A DNA stretch of 64,000 bases from Trichostrongylus colubriformis (GCA_963978905.1 OZ022261.1:3783992-3847991); one strand, 5' to 3'. Shown: positions 1-12,399, counted from the first letter of the stretch. Made by a program: numbers and translations. The notes: generated from the sequence alone by a model not told the origin.

Positions 1-263
1 TAACTGATTTAGGACGGCTGATCCCTTCAGAACAATCGTCTTCAACAGAGTGTCCCGCATTGACCTGGCCAGCAGGCACACATGAACTTCGATTCAGTGA
101 CACCTCGTCGGGAGGTAGCGGTCGTCAACGGATGTTTCGCTAGAGAGCGGTCCGACCGTGGACCAAGGGTGGGTTTAAAGATCGGCTATGCTTTATCGTG
201 TAACTCTACCTTATGCTCAGCTTAACTGATTCAGACCGGCTGCCACCTTCAGACCAATCGGCC
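1..263. repeat. 40-bp direct repeat pair at the window edge
   Basis: Positions 1-40 and 223-262 are near copies (both begin TAACTGATT, then a CGGCTG block, then CCTTCAGA.CAATCG). The 222-bp spacing would fit two monomers of a diverged tandem repeat continuing left of the window, but only two copies are visible. No gene is seen from 1 to about 800. Confidence 0.5.
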
Positions 264-809
264 ATCTCATCGAGTCTCGTCTTCCATCGGCCATCGTTAC
301 ACTTAAACTTGCTTGGCCTTAACGGAAAGACCGCCGCCAACGTGTGAAGGTAAACTGGTGATGTTCATTCGGATTAGTCAGCAACTTTTAGTAATTCATT
401 CTTCTTACAAATAGGAAACTCCAAAATTCGTAACGATTGCTTCCATTTTCGGAACTTGGTGGGGGGTATGAGGAGCATGATTGGACCCAAACTCATCGTA
501 GAGGGTGCTTTTTGAGCCTTCCGGGCATAAGTGGGAGTCCACTACGTAGACTTCTCGTTCAAGAGTCAACCCCCAATTGGCTGTGGGATGGTGTGGTATA
601 GTTGAACGGCTGCGACGGATGTGGTGTATAGGAAAGCCGCCTGGGCCAGTAACAGCCGGAAAAGGGGGAAACCTTCAAGAATTGGCTCAAAGCACGTATC
701 TTCCGCAATTCATGCAGTACTCCGTCCATTGTTCCATCTCCATCGCTCCAAGCGGGTCTCATTCCAAGAATCGTTTCAGATCTGACGTTGTTCGGCGATC
801 CCAGTCACT

Positions 810-1008
810 ATGGGCAAGCCAACTAAAACGAAGGTATGTCCTTTTGATTTTCTCATTTTTTGAGTTTCAGAACTAACTGCCTGCTCGTTGCAGCTGCTGT
901 GGACGCTTCCGACCAGCACAACGACGTCGCCGCATGTCTTCTTGTGTTTCCGGGTGTGCTGCTCATATGTGTGGGTGCCCAGGGGGAGGGGTTAAAGTGT
1001 CTGTGTCC
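810..1008 (+). other. Candidate two-exon mini-ORF, unrecognised
   Basis: An ATG at 810 opens eight codons (MGKPTKTK) that stop at a consensus donor, AAG/GTATGT (intron from 834). Two acceptor-like sites follow, TTTCAG ending at 870 and TTGCAG ending at 893. Joining to the second gives about 41 codons rich in Thr, Ser and Cys, ending at a TAA near 1006. The splice signals have the right nematode form, but the product matches no family I know and the surroundings are repeat-like. Chance signals are the simpler explanation. Confidence 0.15.
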
Positions 1009-1574
1009 TTTAAGCTCTATTGTAGTCTTTGGGCAGGGAGTATCTGGTGTTTCAGTGGGTGTCGATTTTGCACGGGGTGTTTTTTTTTACCATAAGTTTC
1101 CTTTTGTTGTGGTATTTCTTATTCCCTAATTCGGTTGTTGGATTCAAAACACTAGTTATCAGCCCAATGTAAAAAAAAGATTGTAGCTGTTTTTTTGGCA
1201 GGCAGTCCCGGGCACCCTGTACATACTTCAAAACATTGGGGAAGCTCCCACCGAAACTTCTTTCCTCTTAAGTTGCTTATTTTCTTGGCCCTGTTGAGGT
1301 ACAAATAGGGTGGGACACTTGCTTATGCTCATACACAAAAAGTAAAGGGGGTTTCTAAGCTAAAAAATCCTTTTCGCGTCTTCATCCATAAGGGTTCTTC
1401 GTTCTGGGTGGGGATACCATAATTTCCAACTTTTCCTGATATGTTCAGGGGCACCAAGGTGTAAAAGGTGAGGGGGGTTAGGTGGTTAGGTAAACGGTGG
1501 GTCCCGGTCGCCCACACTTGTCAGCTACCCTCTTTCATTTTGTTGTTGTTTTGTTCACTGTTGTTGTTGTAATG

Positions 1575-1865
1575 CTCACCCTAAGTTTTCAGGCCTCTCA
1601 GGGCAGAAGGGCGTGTACCTTCTAAGAATTTAACCCTTCCAAATCGAATCCCACGCATTGTGTCTCCCACCGATGGGGTCGACTCGTCGAAGCCATCGAG
1701 GTCCGCAGCTCGGCGTGCCTTGATGTGCCAGAAATTTCTTTTGGCTGCACCGTCCTCAGTGCAGCTAAGACGTTCCACCGACGGGTGGTGCTCACGTCAG
1801 GGGTGGCCCCTGGCCAGTCGTTCTGAGAAAAAACACGCGACAGGACCTAGAGGGGGAGTGTTGCG
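1575..1865 (+). repeat. Dispersed repeat A, copy 1
   Basis: This GC-rich block (ACCGATGGGGTCGACTCG; later GGTGGCCCCTGGCCAG) is found again, diverged, in reverse orientation at 6935-7190. Open frames here are disrupted and I recognise no protein. It may be an untranslated end of a retroelement. From 1130 to 1575 I see only T/G-rich sequence without a gene; from 1866 to 2770 there are shadow frames only. Confidence 0.55.
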
Positions 1866-2770
1866 CCGTGAAAGGCGGTAGTCAGACTTCTTGTGGCTGT
1901 TGGACTAACCTATTTTCATGCTGAGTTTTTGCGAGTTTGCCAGGACCAAACACGGGCACAAGAGTTTTGAAGGGGATCGTATTTCGGGTTGGGAAAAGGG
2001 AGTATCTCGGGGAGGGAATTCGTTGAAGAATCCTGCCTCTTTTGGTCGGGTGGTCTCTTACAGAAGCAAAGAAATCCTCGGGGGCAATCGGGTGCTCTCC
2101 AAAAAATAGAAGATTTTGTCTGTCGGGTAATGCTTAGTCACACTTTGTACTAGAGGCAACTTTTCTATATATCAGTTCTCATGGGGAGGGGGAGAGGGTG
2201 TTAGTTGGGATAGATGTGGGGTGAGGAGAGGGATTCCGTATTTTTCGAAAATTTCTCCAGTGCAGTGTTTGACCCTTGCTGCAAACGCACGATATCGATC
2301 TCCCAAACTGGTGGGAAGGAAGAGGTCGAATCCTTCTGCCTCCTGTGGCGGGCATCAAATGACGCCTCATGTGAGCCCTGGTTGAACTTGACAAGGCTCC
2401 AACCAGCGGTTGGTAATGATATATCACTGCCATTCTCAGAAATCGTTATGACAGTGTACAGCGTGGTAAAACAAATTGGGCGCATTGGGGTGACCGCTTT
2501 TGCGAACGGTTCCCACACGGGAGCACGGGGCCCAAGCCTTCCTACTTGTCACCGCTTTTTTTGTCAGACGGGCATGGGGTGTTCCTGCTACCAACAAATT
2601 CTTTAGAAAACACAATTGCCGAAAAATCTTACTTGTCACGGTTCGAAGTGTTTTCAAACCTCTCGAATGCGTGGTATTCCTTTTGGGTCCACCCTCAAGC
2701 TTAACCTCCCCTCCACCTTTTTGTCAAGGGTTTCTCTAACCACGCTGTACTCTATCGCATTCCTCCAGAT

Positions 2771-2992
2771 TTCGTGAAGCTACGGTTCATGTCCGACAGG
2801 AGTTCAAGGCACTTCAAGCGGAAGGATGAAAAAAGGCCACTGGATTGGAAATTTTGCCACCGTACATTGGACTTCTCCTTTGCGTCGAACAATGTTCTGC
2901 CAGAATACTACATGCAGAGCAATGGAAAATGTCACAGAAATTGGCCCCTTTCTTCACTTCTTAAATTTTTTGTGGACTCCCGTCATTTCCAA
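2771..2992 (+). repeat. Dispersed repeat B, copy 1
   Basis: About 220 bp is shared with 6462-6672 in the opposite orientation. The translated copies share the words LRFMSDR, FK, DE and NNV.PE, so the repeat once carried a protein frame. The family is unknown. Frames in both copies end within the repeat. Confidence 0.55.
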
Positions 2993-3689
2993 ACGTTGAG
3001 GGAACTGAGTTGACGACCTCCGGACAGGAAGAGCAGCAAAGCGAGTGATTCCGACGCTTTCCATGTGGAATCCTCAGGAATGGTGCCCGAGCTACTCCAG
3101 GACATCGAGCTTGGGATGGAGGATCTTTGCAGCTGATTTGGCCCCCAACTGATTTGGCCCAGCATCGATTTCTCGAACCCACCGCCGATCTGCTCGCCAT
3201 ATTGCTCTCCGTCAATTCTTCAGCCATACGCACGCTCCCACAGCAGTGAGTTTTTCTTGAATTCAGATGAAATCACGGGAAATATATCGAGCTCCTAAGT
3301 TGCTCAGAATTTTTCTTTTCTCAAAGAAAAGTTGTCTTCGTCATTTTGTCGTGGTATGAGTTTAGAAACTTTTGCAACACAATGGTGTAGGGGTGGGCAG
3401 TGATAAAATGAAGTTAATGCGAGTAGTAACTATGCTAATGTGGCTAATTGTGAGACATAAAACGATGGAAGCAATCTGTCAGGACAACCAATCCACACTT
3501 TTTTGGGGCTAAGGGCACAGAATACCCAACACTGTCCTCGTCTTGCTGCATCGAATGCAAGAAGGAATTATTCTGGGATAACGAACCAGGGTAGAGCTTC
3601 CTCATTGGTCAATGCATTAACTGGGAAATGGGTTTAAAGGGTCCGCTGTACGGAAAAATCTCCGATTTTTCGACCGCACTGTGTTCAAG
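2993..3689. other. No gene recognised
   Basis: Short frames only, without splice-consistent continuation or family motifs. Confidence 0.5.
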
Positions 3690-4130
3690 ACATCCCGGTT
3701 ATCATCAGTGTTGTAGTGCGGGGTACCCCACTCCCATCGTTGGTGAGTCAGGCCTAATACTGGTTGTATTTTTCAGACGTTCACGTTTCAGTTGGGGCCT
3801 CAGTGTTTTTTCTGCCTATTTTTTTGACGGTTTTTTGGCTATAGACCTGGGCTTTCCTTACAAAAGTTGTGGTCACGAGACGCATTGTGTTCACGGCGTC
3901 CTCGATTGAAATCAGCTGTAGTACAGGGTACCCAAGTGCTGTTTTTGATGGCTCGATCATGGTACCGTTGTATTTGTGAGCGGTTCTTGCTTTAGTTTGG
4001 GTGTCTATGATTTTTCTGCCGATGTTTTGACGATTTTGATCTTTTTGTCTGCAAACATGAGCTATGGGAAAGGGTGTTCCCTTTCGAAACTCACGGGGAC
4101 TCGGCTCAGCGCCGAGGTCTCTGCTTTTAT
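3690..4130 (+). repeat. Diverged tandem repeat, about 225-bp period, two copies
   Basis: The first unit (about 3690-3905) has GTAGTGCGGGGTACCC followed by TTTTTCTGCC-TTTTTTTGACG. The second (about 3913-4130) has GTAGTACAGGGTACCC followed by TTTTTCTGCC-GTTTTGACGATTTT. Order and spacing are conserved; sequence identity is moderate. Confidence 0.5.
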
Positions 4131-4224
4131 TTCTTCTCATCAAATCCTTAGATGCCTAACGGGATCAGAAAATTCCTATTTTCTGGAGATGTTTGTCCTC
4201 TGGTCTTCGCTATTGCAGTTTGCA

Positions 4225-4252
4225 GTGGGGGGCGAGGGGGGGGGGGGGGGGG
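4225..4252. repeat. Poly-G run
   Basis: A run of about 18 consecutive G with a preceding G-rich stretch. Length in an assembly may be unreliable. Confidence 0.8.
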
Positions 4253-6280
4253 CACCTCACACAAGGAGAATGACATAAGTGGAGAATCTGGCAATTCATC
4301 AGGAACGGAAGCTATAAGAGCAACAGTGCCAAATATGGGCATGGGCCCCAGTTGGAACGTTTCTGAAAGCGATGTAACCGCTCAGAAAGTAATAAAATAG
4401 ACGATGTTAAAGATAGATTGCTTCTACCGTTTTATCATTCCTTAAAAAGGGCCTTTGATTGTTAGTACAGCTATGGAACAGTTAATGCCAGGGGGTTTTC
4501 ATGGATAGCTGAATTACCGTTGAAGAGCGGGGATTTCGATGCAGAGTCAAGCGTGTGTTAAACAGTCCTCGAGAGGGATCGTATTTTGGGTCGGAAGGTA
4601 TTTTTTTGGGAAGCAAAATCTTTGAGTTCAGCACAGCATTGCTTCTGTTCCTTAGTTTGAGGGCGGTCTCATGTGCTCTGAAGAAGTCGTCATTTGACGA
4701 TTATGTTCTGTACCAGGGACATTTTTAGCAACAATTCATTACCAGCAACATTGGTCATCTACAGGGGTAAGGGGTGTCGTAGCATCGGTTTATGTTAGGG
4801 GGTGGCTCGTGTTTTTTCAGAACGTTTCCCTTCAGCGCCATGCTTGACCCGGTTGGATGTGTTTACTTTCCCCAGAATGCCCTGCCGTAGTTCTCTCTGC
4901 CGGCCTTCTTCAGTTCGCGTCGTTGAATGTTTCTCACTCAATCTGTAGGCACTGTGCCTTTCTTGAGTAACTCGTCTGCTTCCTCTCAATTCGCGTTACG
5001 TCGTCCCATCCACCGTAACCAGAAACGGGTACCCTGCTGCTTTCTAGCTCCCTCAATCGATTACTCAGTCTTTTTGCCCATACGTAGCACTCAAGCGGAG
5101 TTTTTGGAGGGGTTTTCTTCAGCATGACTACTTCCTAAAGCGCTCTTTCCTTCCGAGCAATTCTGTCATCGCCAGGGCGGTTGAGACAGTTAGCGATCCT
5201 AGGCCGTGTAGTTAGTTATACTAGGCCTGCTTTTCGTTTTGTACGTTTACTGGAGGCCCTAATTTGTGGAATGGGTCAAATATCCTCAGCAACTTTTCTT
5301 TCCTTTCCCGACCAACTGTAGGGATTAACGCTCTTATGCGATTCTTCAGCGCGCGATTACCACATTGCGCCGGCTTCTTGACTTTGTTCTCAATCCAAAC
5401 GAATAAAAGACGGTCTCTGGAATTCCATCGATTAGCCAAATTAGGAGCTTTCTATATTAGCGATTTTTTTGCAACGCAGAGCTACTGCGTTAACGTGCCG
5501 TCCAGCAGTCTTGTAGCATTCCGTAACCGCGCTTGAGCCTTATTTCTGCTGTAAAAGTACCCCATAGTTAGGCGCTCAGGTTCTCAACATCGCGTTTGCC
5601 CTCTTCTTCCCGTGTTGTGCGAGGAACTGCAGGCAAATTTCTCGTGGTTTGGGGAGTAAGTTTTCTCACCCTGGTCATCAAAGCATCAAAGTAAGCGAAA
5701 ATCAAGGACATAGGCTTTGCTTGGAATATTCTCCAGCTAAGTGATGAACAGAAGCGTGGGTGAAAATGGAGTTGGGCTGGATGTAGCGGGCTAATAACGG
5801 GGTCGAAAGCTCCTATGCTCATAGCTATGACAGAAATGTTCGATGATAACTTTTTCCAAAAAAATGTGTTCAAAGCAACTCAGAAGCTCGTGATTATTTT
5901 CCATGGTCTCATCTGAATTCCAGAAAAGCTGGCTGCTACGGCAACATGTGAGTGGCTGAGGAACTGAAGTAGCCCCATGTGGTGAGCAAATCGGCGATAT
6001 TCGAAAAATCGAATACTGGGAATTAGTGTGAGCCCGATTCGGCAGTCGAAATTCCTCTATCTCAAAAGCCGATATTCTAGAGAGCTTGAACACGAATGCT
6101 GAGCATTCTGCATGGAGTGCATTCCAGGGTGAAACAATCTCAAGGGGGTCTTTTTATGGGTAGGAAAAGGGGGAGTCGTTTCTGGGGAGAGAATTTTGCA
6201 ATACATTCATGGCAATCCACCTTTTTGCTGATTTTGGAGGGAATTGGGTGAAGACGTATGTAGTACCGTCAAGGTGGGTT
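4253..6280. other. No gene recognised; a possible decayed coding stretch on the minus strand
   Basis: Minus-strand frames at 5439-5221 and 5125-4934 contain basic, coding-looking text (for example WIENKVKKPAQCGNRALKN) with stops between them. I could not assign them to a retroelement or gene family. The phrase GGATCGTATTTTGGGT near 4570 recurs in variants near 1975, 23340 and 30388. Confidence 0.3.
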
Positions 6281-6284
6281 GGTG

Positions 6285-6312
6285 GGAGGGGGGGGGGGGG
6301 GGGGGGCGGGGG
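6285..6312. repeat. Poly-G run
   Basis: Seventeen or more G, one C, then five G. It adjoins repeat B copy 2. Confidence 0.8.
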
Positions 6313-6461
6313 TTAATCAGGGTATATTTAGGGGTGGTGGGTCGTATCTTGAGAGCAGATTGAAGAAGGGGGCGTATTTCTCGAAAAATTTCATTAATCC
6401 AATGATTGATTTTGGTTTGAACCACTCGCTTTCGCTGATATTTCTGTATGGAGGTGGAAAA

Positions 6462-6672
6462 TTCAGTTTTCACAACACAACAGAAGTGAAGAAAGTGACT
6501 GTTCCATGGCATGTTCCACTGCTTTGCACGCAGCATTTCTGGGAAAACATTGTTTTCAGACGAAGGAGATGTTTGGACTATGATGGTGAAATTTCCATGG
6601 CAATGAGCTTCATTTTCATCCGATTGCTTGAAGTTTCTCGGCCTTCTGTCGGACATGAATCGCAGCAGATGG
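6462..6672 (-). repeat. Dispersed repeat B, copy 2 (inverted)
   Basis: Reverse-orientation counterpart of 2771-2992. Shared landmarks on the minus strand are ATGTCCGACAG near the start and TTCACTTCT near the end. A minus-strand frame reads through it but ends in low-complexity proline translated from the poly-G run. Confidence 0.55.
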
Positions 6673-6934
6673 CGATTTCTGAGAATAGCCAGTGATCTCA
6701 TCACTAACAGCTGATTGGAGCATTGCCAAGCGCAGCCAAAGGCCACATCGAGCGTCATTCTGGGCCTCCACGAAATGCAGAAAGTTTCGGTTCTCTATCT
6801 CTCAACTGTTGGGGAGATCGGTATCAATTGATATCATTTTGGGTATGCTCGTCAGAACTCAGCACGTAGATGGGTCAGTCCAGCAGACACAGGAACTCTA
6901 GCTATCTCCTTTCATGAATCAATACTCCACCTCT

Positions 6935-7190
6935 CCACGTCGTGTTGGCTGTTTCTCTCGGGACGGCTGGCCAGGGGCCACACCTGACGTGAGCACTCCA
7001 CGTCGATGGGCGTCTTGGCTGCACTGAGGACAGTCATCGCCAAAGGAAACTTTTTGGCACACCAGGGCCCGTCGAACTGTGGGCCTCGATGGGTTCGGCG
7101 AGTCGACCCCATCGGTGGGAGACCGGAATACGCGCGTGCGCGTCCGTGGGGGGAAGGGGTGGGGCATGGGAACTTAGGGTGAGTAAACAT
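6935..7190 (-). repeat. Dispersed repeat A, copy 2 (inverted)
   Basis: Reverse-orientation counterpart of 1575-1865. The motif GTCGACCCCATCGGTGGGAG and the GGCCAGGGGCCAC block are conserved. Together with repeat B this gives the order A, B, B', A' across 1.6-7.2 kb. Confidence 0.55.
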
Positions 7191-7303
7191 TGTTTTGTAA
7201 TTATCATTGTAGAACTTGTATTGTAAATAAACTTTATTAACAAAACAATTGTTGAAACACATAGAGAAAGAAAACAAGATCAGAACAAGAACAGACTAGA
7301 AAA

Positions 7304-7425
7304 CAGATCACACACACACACCAACACGCATCACACACATACTTGCACCACACACCAACACGCATCACAAACAGCCACACATCACAGACGCAACACAGCG
7401 CATAGCATCACATAGCGCATTAGAC
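7304..7425. repeat. CA-rich minisatellite
   Basis: Imperfect repeats of ACACACCAACACGCATCACA and shorter CA units. Confidence 0.7.
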
Positions 7426-10023
7426 GCTTCCAGAGCTGAGCGCCTACACCGCACACCGCACATCCGACGCATAAAACCACAGGCACGTATTCGCACGTCT
7501 CCCAGAGATATAGGCACTCCCATGGGTGGGTACAAAATGGTACGAACGTCTTTTTCAGCATCTTGTCTAATACCTACATGCGAAAACTATGAGATCTCGC
7601 ATTATTCAGACTTTTCCATTAATCGAGTGAATCGTCGAGAATTGGAAAGTTGTTTATTTCTCCGAAAATCCAAAATGCAGAGGGATATCCTGACACTCTA
7701 ATGTTATCCGTCCAGAAGTCAAAAGTGCTGAGACAATCTCCCACTCATGCTCAAAGAAGAGTATCATTCTGTTCAAAACTCATCAAAATCCGTTCGCAAA
7801 CTCATTGCAGGGCTGAAAAATCCGACCAATTTGTTGCATCACTGAAATCCCTTCCACTCAAAACGAATTTCTAGACAGACTGTGCAGAATTCAAGAGAAA
7901 CACTCCTACTTTCTAATCCCCTACGGAAAAAGCTCCCAATTTTTCGCTGATGATGATCGTTTTACTTGACTCGATTGATGGAAAAGTCTGAGTTACGCCA
8001 CCTTTTAGTTTTTTGAACCCAATTAACGTTGTTTATCTCCGAGGTGTGTGCTTTCAAAACGTTATTCGTACCAATTTGCACAGGTACACCCATGCACACT
8101 CCAAAACACACACGCACTCAGACAATTCAGGTCAAGCATCTTGTCGAGGAACTCACTTCCCCTCCCAAGTTGAAGAAGGATTTTCGGAAGATATCCCAGG
8201 TGTGTCCTCTGTGAAAAAAACAATCCACTCGTTTACTGTCTATAAAGAACGAAAAGAGAAGGATAAACTAGAAGAATTCTTGACACTATTAGAAAGTGGA
8301 CAAGAATAGATTCAGCAATGGATCCTTCGTTTGCATTCCCACCTCCGCAACCACCAAACTCCATAGGAACGCCACCTCCTTCGGATCGATGAAGTGGCAA
8401 ATATGGGCCAACGTCTTCCTTCGAAAAGTCCTCGACAATTGCTTAACCATATACACAAACCGTCTCTCATTCTCACACCTGATACACAGCCATGTACCCT
8501 ATCCCTCTCTGATGTCCTCCCACATCCCCTCATCCCCTACCTATACCCACTCTCCCCTTCTCACTCACAGTACTAAACTCATCTACCGTTGACATGGCAT
8601 GCACTACCCTTTTCCTGACCCAATGAATGAAACTTACCCTCCCCTCCCATCCCTTTAGAGGTCTTCCCACCTGTGGGGTGCCTTCCACACACACACCAAC
8701 TACTACTACTCTGTCACATTGCTTCCCGTCCCTGACATCCTCATCCCCACTTCCCAATTCTCTTTGAAGGCACACACATTCTCTTTCACCATCACACACC
8801 ACCCCTACCTTACCCTAGCTCCTCTCCTTTGCCCCATCCCCTTATGCTTGAACTTGCACATACTCCACCCACCCTCTGGTAACACGTTCCCTCTGCTGAA
8901 TCCTCAAATGCGCCCCTTACCTCTCCCCCACGCATTCTGATCCCCTACCGTCTCTCAAACATTCGGGCCCACCCCTCCTCCCCCTTCTCTGTCATGCTCC
9001 CAAACACACGCTTAGACGCGCGATACGTTTCAGTACATTGCAAACACTCATTCACACATAAACAACGTCATTCAAACAGCAATAAACAAACAACTCATAC
9101 TTACCTGAACCTCAAACCAGGGTCAAGCATAAAGTCGAGGAAGTTCGCCGGGTATGACCACCGTTCCCATCTCACATTCCAAGCACCAGAGAGCGATTCT
9201 ACTAGTTTCTTTCCCTCCCTTAGAAGCCGCAGAGGTGAGCAGGGCTAAATTCTTCAAAAGTGAAACGCCGTTACCCCGACCCTCCATTCTTCCCTACTGG
9301 CCCCAAACACCCCAGATTCTGTGAACTCCTCTTCTCTTCGAAGCCACAGAGGTGTGAAGGTATATTCCTTCGAGGTTTAACCACCGCTACTACGACTCCA
9401 ATTTCCTCGCAACTGACCCCATCCACACTGGAAATGTCGAGGATGCTGGATTGAGGCGGGTGAACATATCAAAGGAATTTCACTTTCACCACTCAGCTCG
9501 TCCACCCGCCTTCTCCTGAGAATATTCCTCGACCTATGCGTGATCCTGATTTTACAAAACTTACAATGCAATGCACACCATTGAAATCAACATAACGCTC
9601 TTAGAGGCCGAATCCGGTCGAATTTCGTCGAGTTCTGGACAATAGGAGACTTCAAGTGTAACCGGATTCAACCCCTAAGATACGCGTTCACAACAAAGAT
9701 TTATTGTCACTCATAAAGATCAATCGGCGTCGATCAGTTCTTCACTTCTATCGTCGTCCACGCGAGCCCCAGTGAGCCCTCTCGCACCGTCCTAAAAACG
9801 CTAGTACTACGGTGTTCCTGCCGTCAGAAAACAATAGTGACAAAATGGTTCATCGGTTTCTTGGCTGCTACAAAGCAGATTTACAAAACGAAATCGCGCC
9901 TTCGACTGAAGGCCATATATATCATAGGATAATATCACGGCATATTCTGAATGAACTGAGTTTTTCTCAAACCAGAAGGCACTCGTTCACAATCAGGGTA
10001 TTCGCTTGGGTTTAAAATTCATT
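7426..10023. other. No gene recognised; C/T- and CA-rich DNA
   Basis: About 8440-8960 is pyrimidine-rich on the plus strand (repeated CTCCC and CCTC). Its open frames result from that composition. Two related sentences, GTCAAGCATCTTGTCGAGGA near 8130 and GTCAAGCATAAAGTCGAGGA near 9122, suggest a diverged duplication. Confidence 0.5.
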
Positions 10024-10455
10024 AAAGGAATCGTCCACGGAAAATGAGTTTTTCTGTTAGCCATATATTTATGTTGTATTTGCCTAATAAGGGCCGCATG
10101 TAAAGTTCCACGCGAAAAAGTGAGAAACTGGCTGAGATACAGCCCCCCCCCAATTCCGGGCCAGGTGGGCGGGGCATCCGAGTAAAAGCCCCGTTCCGTC
10201 GTTCGGCGCAGTCAGAGCCGCAATGTAGGAACAGAAAGTGCCATAAACAGTCCCCCTCTCCGTTCCCAACCGCGGCGGACGACGGTACAGGGCTTTTACT
10301 CAGAGGCTCCGCCCACCTGGCCCGGAATTGGGGGAGGCTGTATCTCAGCCATTTTCTCACTTTTTCGCGTGGAACTTTGCATGCGGTCCTTATTAGGCAA
10401 ATACAACATAAATATATGGCTAACAGAAAAACTCATGTTCCGTGGACGATTCCTT
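10024..10455. mobile_element. Fold-back MITE with arms of about 150 bp or more
   Basis: The left arm begins AAGGAATCGTCCACGG and the right arm ends CCGTGGACGATTCCTT. The arms stay complementary through GCCATATATTTATGTTGTAT, GCCTAATAAGG and the CCCCAATTCCGGGCCAGGTG block. The spacer is about 80 bp. No transposase is encoded. The outer context reads TTA-AAGG at the left and CCTT-CAA at the right, like the elements at 35254 and 49431. Confidence 0.85.
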
Positions 10456-10483
10456 CAAATAGTATTTTTAGCCTACTAAACTG

Positions 10484-11153
10484 ATGTGTAGCCCTTACCG
10501 AATGAGGATGTGGCTTTTTGAGGGGGAATGGGTGATGGAGTGCGAAAAGGGTCTTTATAGTAATTACAAACCCAACGGCTTCGCTCTTGACGCCTTGGGA
10601 AGGCGTCATGTATGCAACCATCGAGCTACAAGCCACCGTAAGCCCATACCGCACGCCGAAATTGCTCCTTCCAGTGTCTTCAACGATGGTGCCCCCGGGA
10701 AGTGTCCTGGTGCTATCAATAAGGGGGGAGACATCTCATGAAAAGTTGCATACCTAAGCATTAGAGGGATTTTTGATCGGTCACTAGATCTGAGCGTGTT
10801 TTGCCGAAGTCTTAGCGCAGGAGAAAAGGGGCTATCCATTCCCCTTCTGGGCTTAGGTGAAATAGCAACCATAGTGGGATGTCCTCCTCCCATTGTTACT
10901 TTTCCAGGAAGCAGACGACTATTCAGCATACTTGGATATCTTTTTTTCCACGGAAATATCAGTAAGTCAAGCACCACGGACCATTACTCAGCCGTCACCA
11001 AACTCGAATCATTTCATTTTTGTAAATTTCTTCTTTACTTTTTTAGAGACCGCGCAAATGCAAGAACTATCACAGCCGCTAGATGGGATGGGACCTATCA
11101 CTCGAAAAGACCTATCTTTTACAAGGGAGTCTAACGCCTGTATGGCAGAAACT
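10484..11153 (+). repeat. Large dispersed repeat R, copy 1
   Basis: The first part (to about 10790) matches 13740-13990; the second (10810-11153) matches 17893-18211 closely and 14252-14410 weakly. Shared phrases include GCGCAGGAGAAAAGGGGCT and AGCATACTTGGATATC. It has no intact frame. It supplies the empty site for the MITE at 14014. Confidence 0.65.
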
Positions 11154-11362
11154 GTGTCAATTAGAATGGGGGTGGGGAAGGAGACGCAACTTTTCACCGA
11201 CGACAAAGCCGCTAATTTTCTTAGGCTTAGGCTAAAATTCATATCCCCTCATCCTCCATGAAAAGGCATCTGTCCCATCTGCTTCAGCCTAGGCCTAGGG
11301 AGGGACAGGAGCATCGCCGTCGGTAAAAATTTTGCATCTCCCCCCCCCGCATAAATTGACCA
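11154..11362. mobile_element. hAT-like MITE family H, copy H1
   Basis: Ends resemble the family consensus GGGTCAATT...AATTGACC. Inside it has the hallmark pairs GAGACGCAAC / TTTTGCATCTC and CTTAGGCTTAGGCTAAA / TTCAGCCTAGGCCTAGG as inverted arms. Confidence 0.65.
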
Positions 11363-11512
11363 CAAGGTCTTCCCTCAAAATCGCAACAGCGATGCACTCC
11401 CTCCTTACTGTCGTTCCTCCATCCAAACTTTTCGAAATCACCTCAGGATCAACTGGAGGCACTCCAGTCTTCGATCTTACGTAGCGACTTCGGCTGCGCC
11501 CTTCGGGTAATA

Positions 11513-12399
11513 TTAGGTTGTCCCAAAAGACTTGTCGTATTTTTCCAAAAAAAAAATCAGTAACTCTTGTTCACTTCGAGGCAGGTCCAGCGGTTCAGGA
11601 ATATGGGAGAACGTTCCCTAAGCTTTCTAGGAAAATTCATATTGACTCGCCAGATCCCGTGGAGAGAGCTACAATGCCCGTTGTCGATACCCACCCAACT
11701 CGCGGTGTCATCTATTATGAGCGGTCTTGCGGCACCAAAACGACGGAAGCTTGCCACTCCATCAGCGCTGCATTGGGCAAGGGATGTGTGAGCTGCGTGA
11801 CCGTGCGCCGCTGGTTCATCACCTTCAGCAACGGCGAGATTGACATGAAGGACAACCACGCTTGGGACTGTGCTGATTCTGGGACGCGGAAGGAATGCTT
11901 TTCCGCGAGGTGCTGGTACAAGGCGAGACAGTCACCGCTACCGTATGCACCCACCAGCTCCAGCAGCTCGCCGTCGCTGTTCGAGAAAAGCGCCGAAAAA
12001 AGGTCCGCGGTCACCCTCCTACATGTCGACGCCTGCTCCAATTTCCTCCGATTTCGCGAAAAGTGCCCAGGCCAAGCTACAGGAGCTCGGCTGGGATATC
12101 CTGCCCCACCCGCCATACACTCCAGACATTGCCCTTTCTGACCAACACCTTACCCATCCCCTCGAATCCTTCCTGGCCAAGAGAAAATTCCTTGATTATG
12201 ACTTGCTTGTGAAGGCAATCGCTGACTTCTTCGACTCTCAGAACCCAGAGTTCTGGGAGGAGGGAATCAGCGATTTTCCTATGAAGTAGCAGAGGGTTGC
12301 CGATAACAACACTACGTTGTTGCCTAATTGTTATTTGCTGGACGAAAAAAAAAAAGCGATGATCGAAAAAAATACGACAAGACTTTTGGGACAACCTAA
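11513..12399 (+). mobile_element. Mariner-family element, decayed but with both ends
   Basis: An 887-bp element with matching terminal inverted repeats: TTAGGTTGTCCCAAAAGACT at the left and AGTCTTTTGGGACAACCTAA (as AGACTTTTGGG...) at the right. It is flanked by TA on both sides (11511-11512 and 12400-12401), the usual mariner target duplication. It is shorter than a complete mariner (about 1.3 kb), consistent with internal deletion. GC-rich exterior sequence shows no gene. Confidence 0.9.
11700..12287 (+). pseudogene. Mariner transposase pseudogene
   Basis: Mariner transposases cut and paste their element through an N-terminal helix-turn-helix region and a DD34D catalytic domain. Here the N-terminal part is visible around 11709-11865 (ISAALGKG, VTVRRWF, FSNGEIDMKD). 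After a gap the text resumes around 11895 in another frame (VLVQGETVTA, QQLAVAVREKRRKK) and then again near 12075-12287 (LQELGWDILPHPPYTPD, followed by the region before PEFWEEGI). The segment with the first catalytic Asp is absent and the next is scrambled by frameshifts. The normally invariant SDYHLF reads SDQHLT. It cannot encode an active enzyme. Confidence 0.85.

Noticed and set aside
7304..7425. CRISPR array or telomeric repeat
   Set aside because: Irregular CA-rich repeats without constant spacers; the unit is not a nematode telomere unit, and the organism is eukaryotic.
8013..8940. Several ORFs in the 8-9 kb region
   Set aside because: They reflect CT/CA-rich composition that lacks stop codons; residue content is low-complexity.
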